This document shows positions 36,841-44,641 of a stretch of DNA of 64,000 bases, in pieces. Source of the stretch: Ferruginibacter sp. (GTDB lineage Bacteria > Bacteroidota > Bacteroidia > Chitinophagales > Chitinophagaceae); assembly GCA_016786725.1 (NCBI GenBank), contig JAEUVU010000009.1, forward strand, positions 1 to 64,000, written 5' to 3'. The notes below the pieces were generated by a model. The model was not told where the DNA came from, searched no databases, and saw only the letters and a program-made list of their open reading frames with translations. Within the stretch, counting starts at the first letter, position 1. Each line of letters starts with the position of its first letter. Made by a program: the position numbers and the translations under genes.

Positions 36841-36916
36841 GCGAAGTCGAAGAATGAGCAGCACTGAGCGAAGTCGAAGTGTCGAAGTATGATAGTTTCG
36901 AGCGGAGTCGGGAAAC
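36836..36916. repeat. Three GAGCGNAGTCGA repeats at the receptor gene end
   Basis: TTCTGAGCGAAGTCGAAGAA (36836), CACTGAGCGAAGTCGAAGTG (36862-36881) and TTTCGAGCGGAGTCGGGAAA (36897-36916). The middle copy has complementary CACT/AGTG ends. A further copy is at 19578-19594. They precede the 21-bp periodic tract directly. Confidence 0.75.
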
Positions 36917-36923
36917 GGTTCAG

Positions 36924-37238
36924 GAAACGGCCTCTGTCATCAAAGAAATGGGCCACGTCAGTCGAGAAATGAACATTGGCGATTGAGAAATAAACATTGC
37001 CAATCGAGAAATCAACATTTACCCTGCCGCAATGACAAAAGAACTGACAGAAATGTACCCTGCCATCAAAGAAATCAACTTTTACTGTAAAGAAATAACC
37101 AGAGGCGGTTAAGAAATTGAGTTTGCCAGTCAAGAAATTGGCTTTGACGGTCTGGAAATGAACCTGGCTTGTATATAAATAAGCTTTTGCCTGAAAGAAA
37201 TGGATTCTGTCAATCAGGAAAAAGGCTTTGATTGTGTA
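36924..37238. repeat. Degenerate 21-bp periodic tandem repeat
   Basis: Units starting GAAAT or GAAAC occur at 36924, 36945, 36966, 36987 and 37008 with exact 21-base steps, then continue with small length changes to about 37238. The unit is near GAAATNAACATTGNCNATCGA. All units share one frame, giving heptads such as EINIANR and EIEFASQ, but stops interrupt it, so no protein is likely made. The whole gap 36841-37318 holds no other gene. Confidence 0.75.
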
Positions 37239-37318
37239 AAAGCCAGGTTTATATCATCAGAAGCTATAGCTAACATTAACAGGTGCAATATTTTATTAAC
37301 CAAAACTAACTTAGTACA

Positions 37319-37711
37319 ATGAATTTAACAGGCAATACATTTTTACTCCGGCTGGCAGTGGCAATTATTTTATTAATGCACAGCATACCCGGCATGTTCA
37401 ACAACGGCATCAATGATTTTGGAATTCACTATTTAAATGAAGTGGGATTTGCGCCGGTTGGCGTTCCGTTGGCCTGGGCCATCAAACTATCCCATGTAGC
37501 TGCAGCATTTTGCCTGCTGTTCAATAAGTTTATAAAACCTGCTGCCATCATCACCATCATCATCTTAATAGCCGGTATAATAATGGTTCATTTTAAAGAA
37601 GGCTGGTTTGTGGTTGGCGGTGGCCGCAATGGTGTTGAATTTAATTTTCTGCTGGTTATTGTTTTACTCACATTCATTTTACCAGATGGCCTCAAGAGGG
37701 AAAAGGCTTAA
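37319..37711 (+). CDS. DoxX-like small membrane protein
   Basis: 130 residues with four hydrophobic segments (FLLRLAVAIILLMHSIPGMF, the segment around WAIKLSHVAAAFCLLF, AAIITIIILIAGIIMVHF, FNFLLVIVLLTFILP) and the family-like FVVGGGRNGVEFN loop. DoxX-like proteins sit in the inner membrane and their roles are uncertain. Confidence 0.78.
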   Translation: MNLTGNTFLLRLAVAIILLMHSIPGMFNNGINDFGIHYLNEVGFAPVGVPLAWAIKLSHVAAAFCLLFNKFIKPAAIITIIILIAGIIMVHFKEGWFVVGGGRNGVEFNFLLVIVLLTFILPDGLKREKA

Positions 37712-37763
37712 AAGTTTAACTTCTTTATCAAAAACAGCCCCCTAAAAACCGTACCTTTGCCCT

Positions 37764-38138
37764 GTGAAAAAACTTTTGCAAAAAACCGGGATAGCGGGCA
37801 TTACCCTGCTGTATTGCCTTTTCACAGGCCTTTACAGCGGCGTTGCTTTTAATGCAAATGCGGCAATTGCAAAACAAGGCAGCTCAAAAGAAAGTTACAA
37901 TTACAGTATTGCTGCCAAAACTTTTCAGCACACCTTACAAACTGAGAATGCTGTAACCGTTTGCAGCCACCACAAACCGGTTACCGTAAAAGATACTTAC
38001 AAAGAATTGTCTGATGCCAACCTTGCAACCGGGCATATTTTACTGCATACTTTTTCTCAATACAATTTCTTTTCAAACAAACTGCTGGTACGGTTACAAA
38101 ACACCGACCTTATTTTTCCTTTCCAGTATTTCTGGTGA
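37764..38138 (+). CDS. Hypothetical small exported protein
   Basis: 124 residues from a GTG start, with an N-terminal hydrophobic segment (GIAGITLLYCLFTGLYSGVAF) that is a signal peptide or anchor. The rest is polar with an Ala/His-containing middle and an aromatic C-terminus (FPFQYFW). A TACCTTTG -7 box lies at 37752-37759. I do not recognise it. Confidence 0.6.
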   Translation: MKKLLQKTGIAGITLLYCLFTGLYSGVAFNANAAIAKQGSSKESYNYSIAAKTFQHTLQTENAVTVCSHHKPVTVKDTYKELSDANLATGHILLHTFSQYNFFSNKLLVRLQNTDLIFPFQYFW

Positions 38139-38246
38139 TTGATGTTGTAAGCCTTACCTGAATAAGGCAATTCATTTTATTTAATGCAGCCGGTATTATT
38201 ATGCCCGGTTGTGCTCTTTTGTATTTAAAAAATAAAAAACATCATC

Positions 38247-38756
38247 ATGAACATAGACCAGGGAACATTACTTACAGCAATATTCTTTGTATTGCTGTTC
38301 TCCATTCCATTTATATTACTCAACATCAGCCATAGAAAAAGGGTAAAACAAAATTTACAAGTGCTGAATCTTGAAGCAGCAAAATTCAATCTTTCAATTA
38401 CAAAATTCAACACCTGGGGCAACACTTGTATTGGCATTGATGAAACAGCCAATGTGGTTTTCTTTACCAAAAAAACAACACAGGGTAAAACCGCCCTACA
38501 GGTAACATTGGCCGAAACCGGCAACTGCCGCATTGCAAATATCAAGCGAACGGGATATGATGGCACTGAGCATTATTCTATTACCGGGCGGCTGGCCCTG
38601 GTATTTGAAGCCAGGGATAAAAGCAAAGCAGAAACAGCCTTTCCCTTTTACGATATAGAATACGATGGCGGCATGTTAACAGGAGAACTGCAACAGGCCG
38701 AAAAGTGGTGCAACATTATTAATGATAAAATAGCATCCATTGCACAAAAAAAGTAG
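38247..38756 (+). CDS. Hypothetical protein with one N-terminal membrane helix
   Basis: 169 residues: a membrane anchor (about 8-27), a basic stretch (SHRKRVKQN), then a mixed alpha/beta cytoplasmic domain containing NTWGNTCIGIDETANVVFF and EYDGGMLTGELQQAEKW. Not recognised. The pattern is common as an unassigned single-anchor protein in Bacteroidota. Confidence 0.7.
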   Translation: MNIDQGTLLTAIFFVLLFSIPFILLNISHRKRVKQNLQVLNLEAAKFNLSITKFNTWGNTCIGIDETANVVFFTKKTTQGKTALQVTLAETGNCRIANIKRTGYDGTEHYSITGRLALVFEARDKSKAETAFPFYDIEYDGGMLTGELQQAEKWCNIINDKIASIAQKK

Positions 38757-38796
38757 TAACTTAAAATAAATGACCTGAAACAATCATTCTCCCATT

Positions 38797-38833
38797 CCAG
38801 TACCCTCTCCTTTGGAGAGGGGTTGGGGTGAGG
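38797..38833. repeat. 37-bp interspersed repeat, copy B
   Basis: Identical to copy A at 5281-5317 except for one base (CCAGTA against CCAGTT). Here it lies 41 bases after one gene and 22 bases before the YitT start, both on the plus strand, so it may be a terminator of the upstream gene or part of the YitT leader. Confidence 0.85.
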
Positions 38834-38855
38834 CTTTAAAAGCAAACGCAGGTAT

Positions 38856-39830
38856 ATGAACGCATTTTTGTCACGCCGCATTCTACAGCGGACTTTGCAA
38901 AAGCAGCATACAGCAGCGGGCAAAGCCCCGGTTTCAGCCTACAGGAAGGCAAAAAATTACAGGGAACTGCTGATAACCATTAAAAGGCATTTTAAAGATA
39001 TGCTGCTTATTGTGGCGGGCATATTTGCTGCAAGTTTTGGTTTCAAAGGGTTTTTACTCACCAATCATTTTATTGATGGCGGCGCTACCGGTATATCCTT
39101 ATTGATCTCAGCCCTTACAAAAATTGATCTGTATATCCTCATCATCTGTGTAAACATTCCGTTCATTATTCTTGCCTATGTTGTAATGGGTAAACAGTTT
39201 GCCTTTAAAACTTCGCTGGCCATTGCAGGGCTGGCGCTTTGCCTGGCAACAGTTAATTTCCCGGATATTACAAGAGATAATTTACTGGTTGCGGTATTTG
39301 GAGGTTTTTTCCTGGGAACCGGTATCGGCCTTGCGGTAAGAGGTGGTGCGGTAATTGACGGCACGGAAGTACTGGCTATTTTTTTAAGCCGCAAACTGGG
39401 CACTACCATCGGCGACATCATCGTTGTTATCAATGTACTCATCTTCTCCGCTGCTGCTTATTTTTTATCTGTTGAGATCGCACTTTATTCAATGATCACT
39501 TATCTCTCTGCTTCAAGAACACTCGACTTTGTTATAGAAGGTATTGAAGAATATATCGGCGTTACCATTGTATCATCGCACAGCGAAGAAATAAGACAGA
39601 TGATCATAAGTGTGATGGGCCGTGGTGTAACAGTTTATAATGGTAAACGGGGCTATGGCAAAAGCGGGGAAACAAAAAATGTAGATATCATCTATACCGT
39701 AATAACCAGGCTTGAGATAAATAAGCTGAATACCGAACTGCTTAAAATAACACCGGATGCATTTGTTGTGATGAACAGTGTGAGAGATACAAAGGGCGGT
39801 ATGATAAAGAAGAGGCCATTAAAGCACTGA
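38856..39830 (+). CDS. YitT family membrane protein
   Basis: 324 residues. After a basic N-terminus of about 45 residues there are five or six membrane segments (DMLLIVAGIFAASFGFKGFL, FIDGGATGISLLIS, TEVLAIFLSRKLGTTIGDII). A C-terminal DUF2179 domain (about 230-315) contains SHSEEIRQMIISVMGRGVTV and ITPDAFVVMNSVRDTKGG. Function is not established. Its last 12 bases overlap the convergent PAP2 gene. Confidence 0.92.
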   Translation: MNAFLSRRILQRTLQKQHTAAGKAPVSAYRKAKNYRELLITIKRHFKDMLLIVAGIFAASFGFKGFLLTNHFIDGGATGISLLISALTKIDLYILIICVNIPFIILAYVVMGKQFAFKTSLAIAGLALCLATVNFPDITRDNLLVAVFGGFFLGTGIGLAVRGGAVIDGTEVLAIFLSRKLGTTIGDIIVVINVLIFSAAAYFLSVEIALYSMITYLSASRTLDFVIEGIEEYIGVTIVSSHSEEIRQMIISVMGRGVTVYNGKRGYGKSGETKNVDIIYTVITRLEINKLNTELLKITPDAFVVMNSVRDTKGGMIKKRPLKH

Positions 39831-40559
39831 TTTATGTTCCGCCTGTGTGGTGTTTACCGAAGGTGCTATTACTTTTTCATTGTACTTTTCTATTCTTCTC
39901 AACAACCATAGCAGGATGATGAGAGACAGCAGCCCAAAACAAAACCCGGCTATCACATCGCTTGCATAATGCACCCGCAGGTAAACCCGGCTTAAGCCAA
40001 TGGAAAATGTAATAACGGTTAATAAAAAAAACAGGAAAGCCTTTACCCATTTGCTTTTCACTTCTATATAAACAATGTACACCAGCATTCCATAAAACAC
40101 AAAGCTCATAAATGCATGCCCGCTGGGAAAACTAAGGCCTGGCACCTGTTTCAACAGCGGTATCAGCGGGCGTGGCCGGTTAAAGAAATATTTGAGTCCC
40201 AGCATAAGCAGCAATGTACTCAGTGAGATGGTGATTACTTTTATCACATACCACTTGTTTTTTTCAATAAAATAAAAAACAACCACCAACAGCAGCCAGG
40301 CTGGTACCAGCACCAACCGGGAACCCATAAAACTGGCCCCCTGCATAATAGCCGTGTTGGTATCTGTAACATGGTGCTGCATATATTCAAACACCTGCTC
40401 ATCAACCGAAAAATCTTTATTGTAAAAAATCTCCCTGATCACTACAATTAACACACTCAGTGAAATAACAAAGGCAATAAAAACCAGCACCAGTTCAAGA
40501 GAAACCAATGCAACCGCCTCCCACACTTTTTTTATCCTGAATTTTATTCTTCGGGTCAT
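39819..40559 (-). CDS. PAP2-family membrane phosphatase
   Basis: 246 residues with an N-terminal membrane helix and the PAP2 motifs in order: KYFFNRPRPLIP, FPSGHAFMS and SRVYLRVHYASDVIAGF. These hold the catalytic His and Arg/Ser residues of lipid phosphate phosphatases. It may act on phosphatidic acid or undecaprenyl diphosphate. It overlaps the YitT gene at its 3' end. Confidence 0.93.
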   Translation of the reverse strand: MTRRIKFRIKKVWEAVALVSLELVLVFIAFVISLSVLIVVIREIFYNKDFSVDEQVFEYMQHHVTDTNTAIMQGASFMGSRLVLVPAWLLLVVVFYFIEKNKWYVIKVITISLSTLLLMLGLKYFFNRPRPLIPLLKQVPGLSFPSGHAFMSFVFYGMLVYIVYIEVKSKWVKAFLFFLLTVITFSIGLSRVYLRVHYASDVIAGFCFGLLSLIILLWLLRRIEKYNEKVIAPSVNTTQAEHKSVL

Positions 40560-40614
40560 GCTATTGAAGATACTGCTATGGCGTTAAATTTTAATGGCCA
40601 GCCCCTAACCTCTT

Positions 40615-40642
40615 TAAAAAAACAGCCCGTATTGTTACGGGC
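40615..40642 (-). terminator. Terminator after M48-like gene
   Basis: GCCCGTA (40625-40631) pairs with TACGGGC (40636-40642) over four bases, and on the minus strand runs into a seven-base T-run (A-run 40616-40622). It ends the minus-strand gene at 40666. Confidence 0.85.
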
Positions 40643-40665
40643 CGCTGTGATGATATTTTTATGGT

Positions 40666-41622
40666 TCAATTAGGCACTTCCACCACCGTCCAGTTTTTTG
40701 TGCGCCGGTTCCAAAGTATGCTGTAATCTTTGCCATGCATCAGTTTAAAAGTTCTGAAACCATTAAAATATGGGAGTTTAAGCCAGCCATACTGATAAAT
40801 TTCAAAACGGAAAAGAAAAGCTTCGCCTGTCTTAATTTCTGCCGGCTGATAGGTTTTGCCATCATCGCTTAGCTGCACTGTTTGGGTTTTATTGCCTTGT
40901 ATGGTAAGGCTTATCCAGCTGGGGTCATCTACGGGAGGCAGGTTTGTGTTGCCTGAACCTCCTGGGTTGCCGCTGGTATTGCCACCCTGGTTACCGGGTG
41001 GGTTAACAGGAGGGTTGTTGCCCGGGTTAGGGTTTGTATTTCCACTTGTATTACCCGGCTCTTCTGCTTTTGCGGTGTTCCATCCACGTGTAATAGATGC
41101 CAGCCTGTCTTTTTTTGCAGGATGAGTGGCGCTCGCCCTGTCTGTAGCAATTGCATTCATGGCAGCCAGCGATTCATTGAGTGTGGCACCAAGTTTTTGC
41201 ATAACGTATCCCGAAAAAGCATCGGCTTCAATTTCTTTGGGTGGCGTGCTGCCTTGCATACCTACAACATGGTTATAGTAATGGTGCCCCATCTCATGCG
41301 CCAATACACTGATGGAAGCCCATTTGGTGGCAGCGTAAGCATCAATATCTTCCAGAAAGTCATTATCATAAATGATCCAGCGGGCATTGCGGATGATGGT
41401 TGCGTATGCATTCCGTATTCCATTCTCTTCCTTTACATTAAAATTCTGTTTCCACTTGATGCTGTCCAGCATATTGTTTAATATCTCCTTTGCTTCATAC
41501 ACGGAAGCAAAATTGTTTTTAAGCAACGAACGTGGGGGCACTTTAAAACCGCAGCCTGTTGTTTTTTGGGCTTCAGCAGTAATTGAAACAGCCATTAAGA
41601 AAAAAAGAATAAGTTTTTTCAT
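40666..41622 (-). CDS. Exported M48-like zinc metallopeptidase
   Basis: 318 residues with a signal peptide (SITAEAQ). Residues about 100-170 hold SVLAHEMGHHYYNHV (HEXXH) and KEIEADAFSGYVMQKLG, where Glu is the third ligand, as in family M48. A flexible linker of Asn/Pro/Gly repeats (about 200-235) leads to a C-terminal beta domain (about 240-318, ISLTIQGNKTQTVQLSDDGK). The two-domain form with a low-complexity linker is unlike membrane-bound HtpX. Substrates are unknown. Confidence 0.8.
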   Translation of the reverse strand: MKKLILFFLMAVSITAEAQKTTGCGFKVPPRSLLKNNFASVYEAKEILNNMLDSIKWKQNFNVKEENGIRNAYATIIRNARWIIYDNDFLEDIDAYAATKWASISVLAHEMGHHYYNHVVGMQGSTPPKEIEADAFSGYVMQKLGATLNESLAAMNAIATDRASATHPAKKDRLASITRGWNTAKAEEPGNTSGNTNPNPGNNPPVNPPGNQGGNTSGNPGGSGNTNLPPVDDPSWISLTIQGNKTQTVQLSDDGKTYQPAEIKTGEAFLFRFEIYQYGWLKLPYFNGFRTFKLMHGKDYSILWNRRTKNWTVVEVPN

Positions 41623-41731
41623 TGTAAAAAATTTATTTGGGTCCTGTGATCTGGTGTTGGCTTAAATGTACAATATTATTTTTTGTGCAGTGTTGACTTT
41701 CCACATTTATATTTACATAAAAGATCGTAGC

Positions 41732-42298
41732 GTGAAACTTAGCCACAAAGAATTGATTGACCTGCTGCAACGGGCTTATTCTGCCGAAAAAGCAGCCGCT
41801 TTCGCTTACCAGGGCCATGCAGGTTCGGTGAGAGATAAAATTCAAAAAGCCGCCATCAGGCAAATTGAAGAAGACGAATGGAACCACCGCAGGGAAGTGC
41901 TGCAGATCATGAATCAATACAATATCCCGGTTTCAAAATGGTACGAATTCCGTTTTTATGTAATTGGCAAGGCGATCTCCTTCAGTTGTTATATCATCGG
42001 CTGGTTTATGCCCTTTTATTTTGCAGGAAGTTTGGAGAGCGGTAATGTTTGCGAATATTTCAGAATGAAACAGTTCTTTAATGAACTGGGCATTAAAGAA
42101 CATGATACCATATTATACGAAATGGGCATCAAGGAAAAAGAACATGAGGTTTACTTTTTAAGCATGATCAAAAACAATAAACTGCTTCCTTTTTTTGAAA
42201 AAGTTTTCAAATGGGGCAAGAAGAAAAGCGCCAATAATATAGATATGGAGGCATTAGAGCCGGTTGAAACTTCTGACATCTATTGTAAGCGAAAATAA
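41732..42298 (+). CDS. Ferritin-like di-iron protein
   Basis: 188 residues from a GTG start. Helices carry the ferritin-like ligand pattern: EKAAAFAYQGHAGS, then a Glu-x-x-His in EEDEWNHRREV, and EKEHEVYFLSM near the C-terminus. A hydrophobic hairpin (AISFSCYIIGWFMPFYFAG) suggests membrane association, as in Coq7-type hydroxylases. The longer frame from 41666 adds a 22-residue segment that may be leader DNA, so the start is uncertain. Confidence 0.72.
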   Translation: MKLSHKELIDLLQRAYSAEKAAAFAYQGHAGSVRDKIQKAAIRQIEEDEWNHRREVLQIMNQYNIPVSKWYEFRFYVIGKAISFSCYIIGWFMPFYFAGSLESGNVCEYFRMKQFFNELGIKEHDTILYEMGIKEKEHEVYFLSMIKNNKLLPFFEKVFKWGKKKSANNIDMEALEPVETSDIYCKRK

Positions 42299-42323
42299 AA
42301 ACCCTGCAATAAAAATTGCAGGG
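42297..42323 (-). terminator. Terminator between ferritin-like gene and GH97
   Basis: CCCTGCAAT (42302-42310) pairs with ATTGCAGGG (42315-42323) across four bases; on the minus strand it ends in TTTTT. It serves the GH97 transcript. Confidence 0.85.
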
Positions 42324-42350
42324 CATCCAGGGTATCTGATGGTTTCCTTA

Positions 42351-44489
42351 TTATTTAATCGGCATGATGCTGACAGCGCAGCCTCCGCCCGGAGCTAGTT
42401 TCAAATTCAATACAGACATGTTATCTACTGTTTGTTTGCTGATAACATAAGCAGCCGGGTTTTTCTGGTAGTCTGCGTCAGCCGCATCGGCATAAATAAC
42501 AGCAGTGTATTTTTTCCCTGCATCTAAAAAATCAAGATTAACATTTGTTGTGCGGCTGTTCTCATTGGTAATCGTACCCAAAAACCAGTTATTGCTTCCT
42601 TTTGCTTTCCTGGCAACAGTTATGTATTCGCCGGGCTCTGCTTCAATATATTTGCTGTCATCCCAATCAACTGCCACATCTTTTATAAATTGAAATGCAT
42701 CTAATTTTTTCTCATAGATCTCCGGAAGGTCAGCAGCCATTTGCAGCGGGCTGCATATAGTTACATACAATGCCAGTTGCTTTGCCAAAGTAGTATGGAT
42801 GGTTTCTTTTTTATTTTTATCCCAGTAACTCAGGTCAAGTTGAAAAATCCCCGGTGTGTAATCCATTGGCCCGCCCATAAAACGGGTGAAAGGAAGTATC
42901 ACATCATGGTTAGGCCTGTTACCTTCGCTCCATGCATTAAATTCCATTCCTCTGGCAGCTTCGCAGGCAAGCCAGTTGGGATAAGTACGGTGCAGGCCAG
43001 TTGGCCTCACCGGCTCATGTGCATCCAGCATTATTTTATACGATGCTGTTTTTTGCGCCACACGTACATAGTGGTTTATCATCCATTGCCCGTCGTGATG
43101 TTCACCCCGTGGAATGATATGACCAACATATCCGGTCTTAACCGCATCATAGCCAAACTTTTTCATAAACCGGTAAGCGGTATCCATCTGTCGTTCGTAA
43201 TTGGTTACCGATGCAGAGGTTTCATGATGCATGATGAGTTTAACTTTTTTTGATGCTGCATATTTTTGTAACCCCCTCACATCAAAATCAGGATATGGCG
43301 TTACAAAATCAAAAACATTTTCTTTGTATTGACCAAACCAATCTTCCCAGCCTGTGTTCCATCCTTCTACCAGCACGCCTGCAAAGCCGTGCTTTGCAGC
43401 AAAGTCTATATAACGCTTAACATTGGCCGTAGTGGCACCGTGTTTACCTGTAGGTTTTAATCCTGCTGCATCAAAGCTGGTAGCATTCTGGCTTCCGGCA
43501 TAATCCCAGGTGGCTTTGCCAACATGCATCTCCCACCAAACACCAACGTATTTTGTTGGTTTTATCCAGGATGGGTCTTTAATAATTGAAGGATCATTCA
43601 GATTAAGAATAGTATGAGAAGCCAGCATATCCGTTGCCTTATCTGATACCAGGATGGTACGCCAGGGTGTTTTAGCAGGCGCCTGCAGGTAGGCTTTGTT
43701 GCCCAATGCATCCGGCACCAATGCCGATGATAAATTGAAATTAGATTTATCAATAACTAAGTTCATGGCAGGATAATTCACCAGCGCTGCTTCATGTATA
43801 TTGATATACAGACCATCACTCGTTTTAAGCATCAGCGGTGTTTGCACTGCATTCTTATCAAAAAACTGGTGGGCAAAAATATTGGCTGCGTATTTTGGAT
43901 CTTCAGCATTTACTTCACTCAGCTTAGTCACATTAGGGTTAAATTCATTGCTGTCAAAATCTCCCGGAATCCAGAATGCTTTATGATCCCCTGTTAAATG
44001 AAATTCTGTTTTTTCCTGGGATACAATAAAATGCTGAAGATTTTTCTGTTCCGGAAATTCATACCGGAAACCAACGCCATCGTCAAATACTTTAAAAACA
44101 ATGTTGAAACGGATTGGTTTATCTCCTTTCTGCGAAAGGCTCACCTTTAACTGACTGTAATTATCCCGGATCTCTTTTACATCACCCCAAACCGGTTTCC
44201 ATTTAGTATCAGCATTTGTTTGTACAGCATTTTCCATCACCAGTCCGCTTGTTAAAGCAGGCAATGCTTCGTTAAGCATGGTTTGCTTCAGGTTCAACCC
44301 TAATGCTGAAGGCAGAATCACGTCTTTATTCCTGTAGGTAATTGAATACATCGGGGCGCCCTTCTCATCCAGCCAAAAATTCAATTCAATATTTTTATTG
44401 GGAGATTTGACCGTAGTTTTTGCCTGTGCAAAAACAGTGGTTACACAAACGAGCGCCAGAACAGTAAAGAAGGTTTTTTTTAAATGCAT
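42351..44489 (-). CDS. GH97 alpha-glucosidase, SusB-like
   Basis: A retained-signal-peptide enzyme (FFTVLALVCVTTVFAQ) of glycoside hydrolase family 97, 712 residues. The glutamates in MHHETSAS, DAHEPVRPTG, ACEAARG and GMEFNAW fall at the spacing of the SusB residues Glu439, Glu508, Glu526 and Glu532 (69, 18 and 6 residues apart), which points to an inverting alpha-glucosidase rather than a retaining alpha-galactosidase. I chose the start at 44489, because a longer frame to 44510 begins inside the -7 box TAAATTTG at 44508-44515. Confidence 0.9.
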   Translation of the reverse strand: MHLKKTFFTVLALVCVTTVFAQAKTTVKSPNKNIELNFWLDEKGAPMYSITYRNKDVILPSALGLNLKQTMLNEALPALTSGLVMENAVQTNADTKWKPVWGDVKEIRDNYSQLKVSLSQKGDKPIRFNIVFKVFDDGVGFRYEFPEQKNLQHFIVSQEKTEFHLTGDHKAFWIPGDFDSNEFNPNVTKLSEVNAEDPKYAANIFAHQFFDKNAVQTPLMLKTSDGLYINIHEAALVNYPAMNLVIDKSNFNLSSALVPDALGNKAYLQAPAKTPWRTILVSDKATDMLASHTILNLNDPSIIKDPSWIKPTKYVGVWWEMHVGKATWDYAGSQNATSFDAAGLKPTGKHGATTANVKRYIDFAAKHGFAGVLVEGWNTGWEDWFGQYKENVFDFVTPYPDFDVRGLQKYAASKKVKLIMHHETSASVTNYERQMDTAYRFMKKFGYDAVKTGYVGHIIPRGEHHDGQWMINHYVRVAQKTASYKIMLDAHEPVRPTGLHRTYPNWLACEAARGMEFNAWSEGNRPNHDVILPFTRFMGGPMDYTPGIFQLDLSYWDKNKKETIHTTLAKQLALYVTICSPLQMAADLPEIYEKKLDAFQFIKDVAVDWDDSKYIEAEPGEYITVARKAKGSNNWFLGTITNENSRTTNVNLDFLDAGKKYTAVIYADAADADYQKNPAAYVISKQTVDNMSVLNLKLAPGGGCAVSIMPIK

Positions 44490-44503
44490 AGCAATCAGTT
44501 TAG

Positions 44504-44539
44504 ACATCAAATTTACAATTTGATGTGTATAATTTACAC
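44504..44539. promoter_or_regulatory. Palindromic operator region between GH97 and GH53 genes
   Basis: Two palindromes lie side by side. ACATCAAATT (44504-44513) and AATTTGATGT (44517-44526) are exact complements around TAC and overlap the minus-strand -7 box (44508-44515). Then GTGTA-TAATT-TACAC occupies 44525-44539, in the place of the -33 box. The second element, extended as ATGTGTA-N5-TACAC, recurs at 58772-58788 upstream of SusC. The arrangement suggests control of the GH97 promoter, and perhaps of the divergent GH53 operon. Confidence 0.6.
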
Positions 44540-44641
44540 TTTCTGTAAAATATTAAAAAAAGAACCGGGCAAAAGCCGTATTCTCGGATTTTAATGATAA
44601 TTTAAAGTGTTATGAAAACGCTTTTTAATAATACTTAGCTT

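Noticed and set aside
36684..37133. Minus-strand 149-residue frame over the 21-bp tract
   Set aside because: It is built from the repeat units and from GAGCGAAGTCGA copies read backwards, and it overlaps the receptor gene. It has no independent support.
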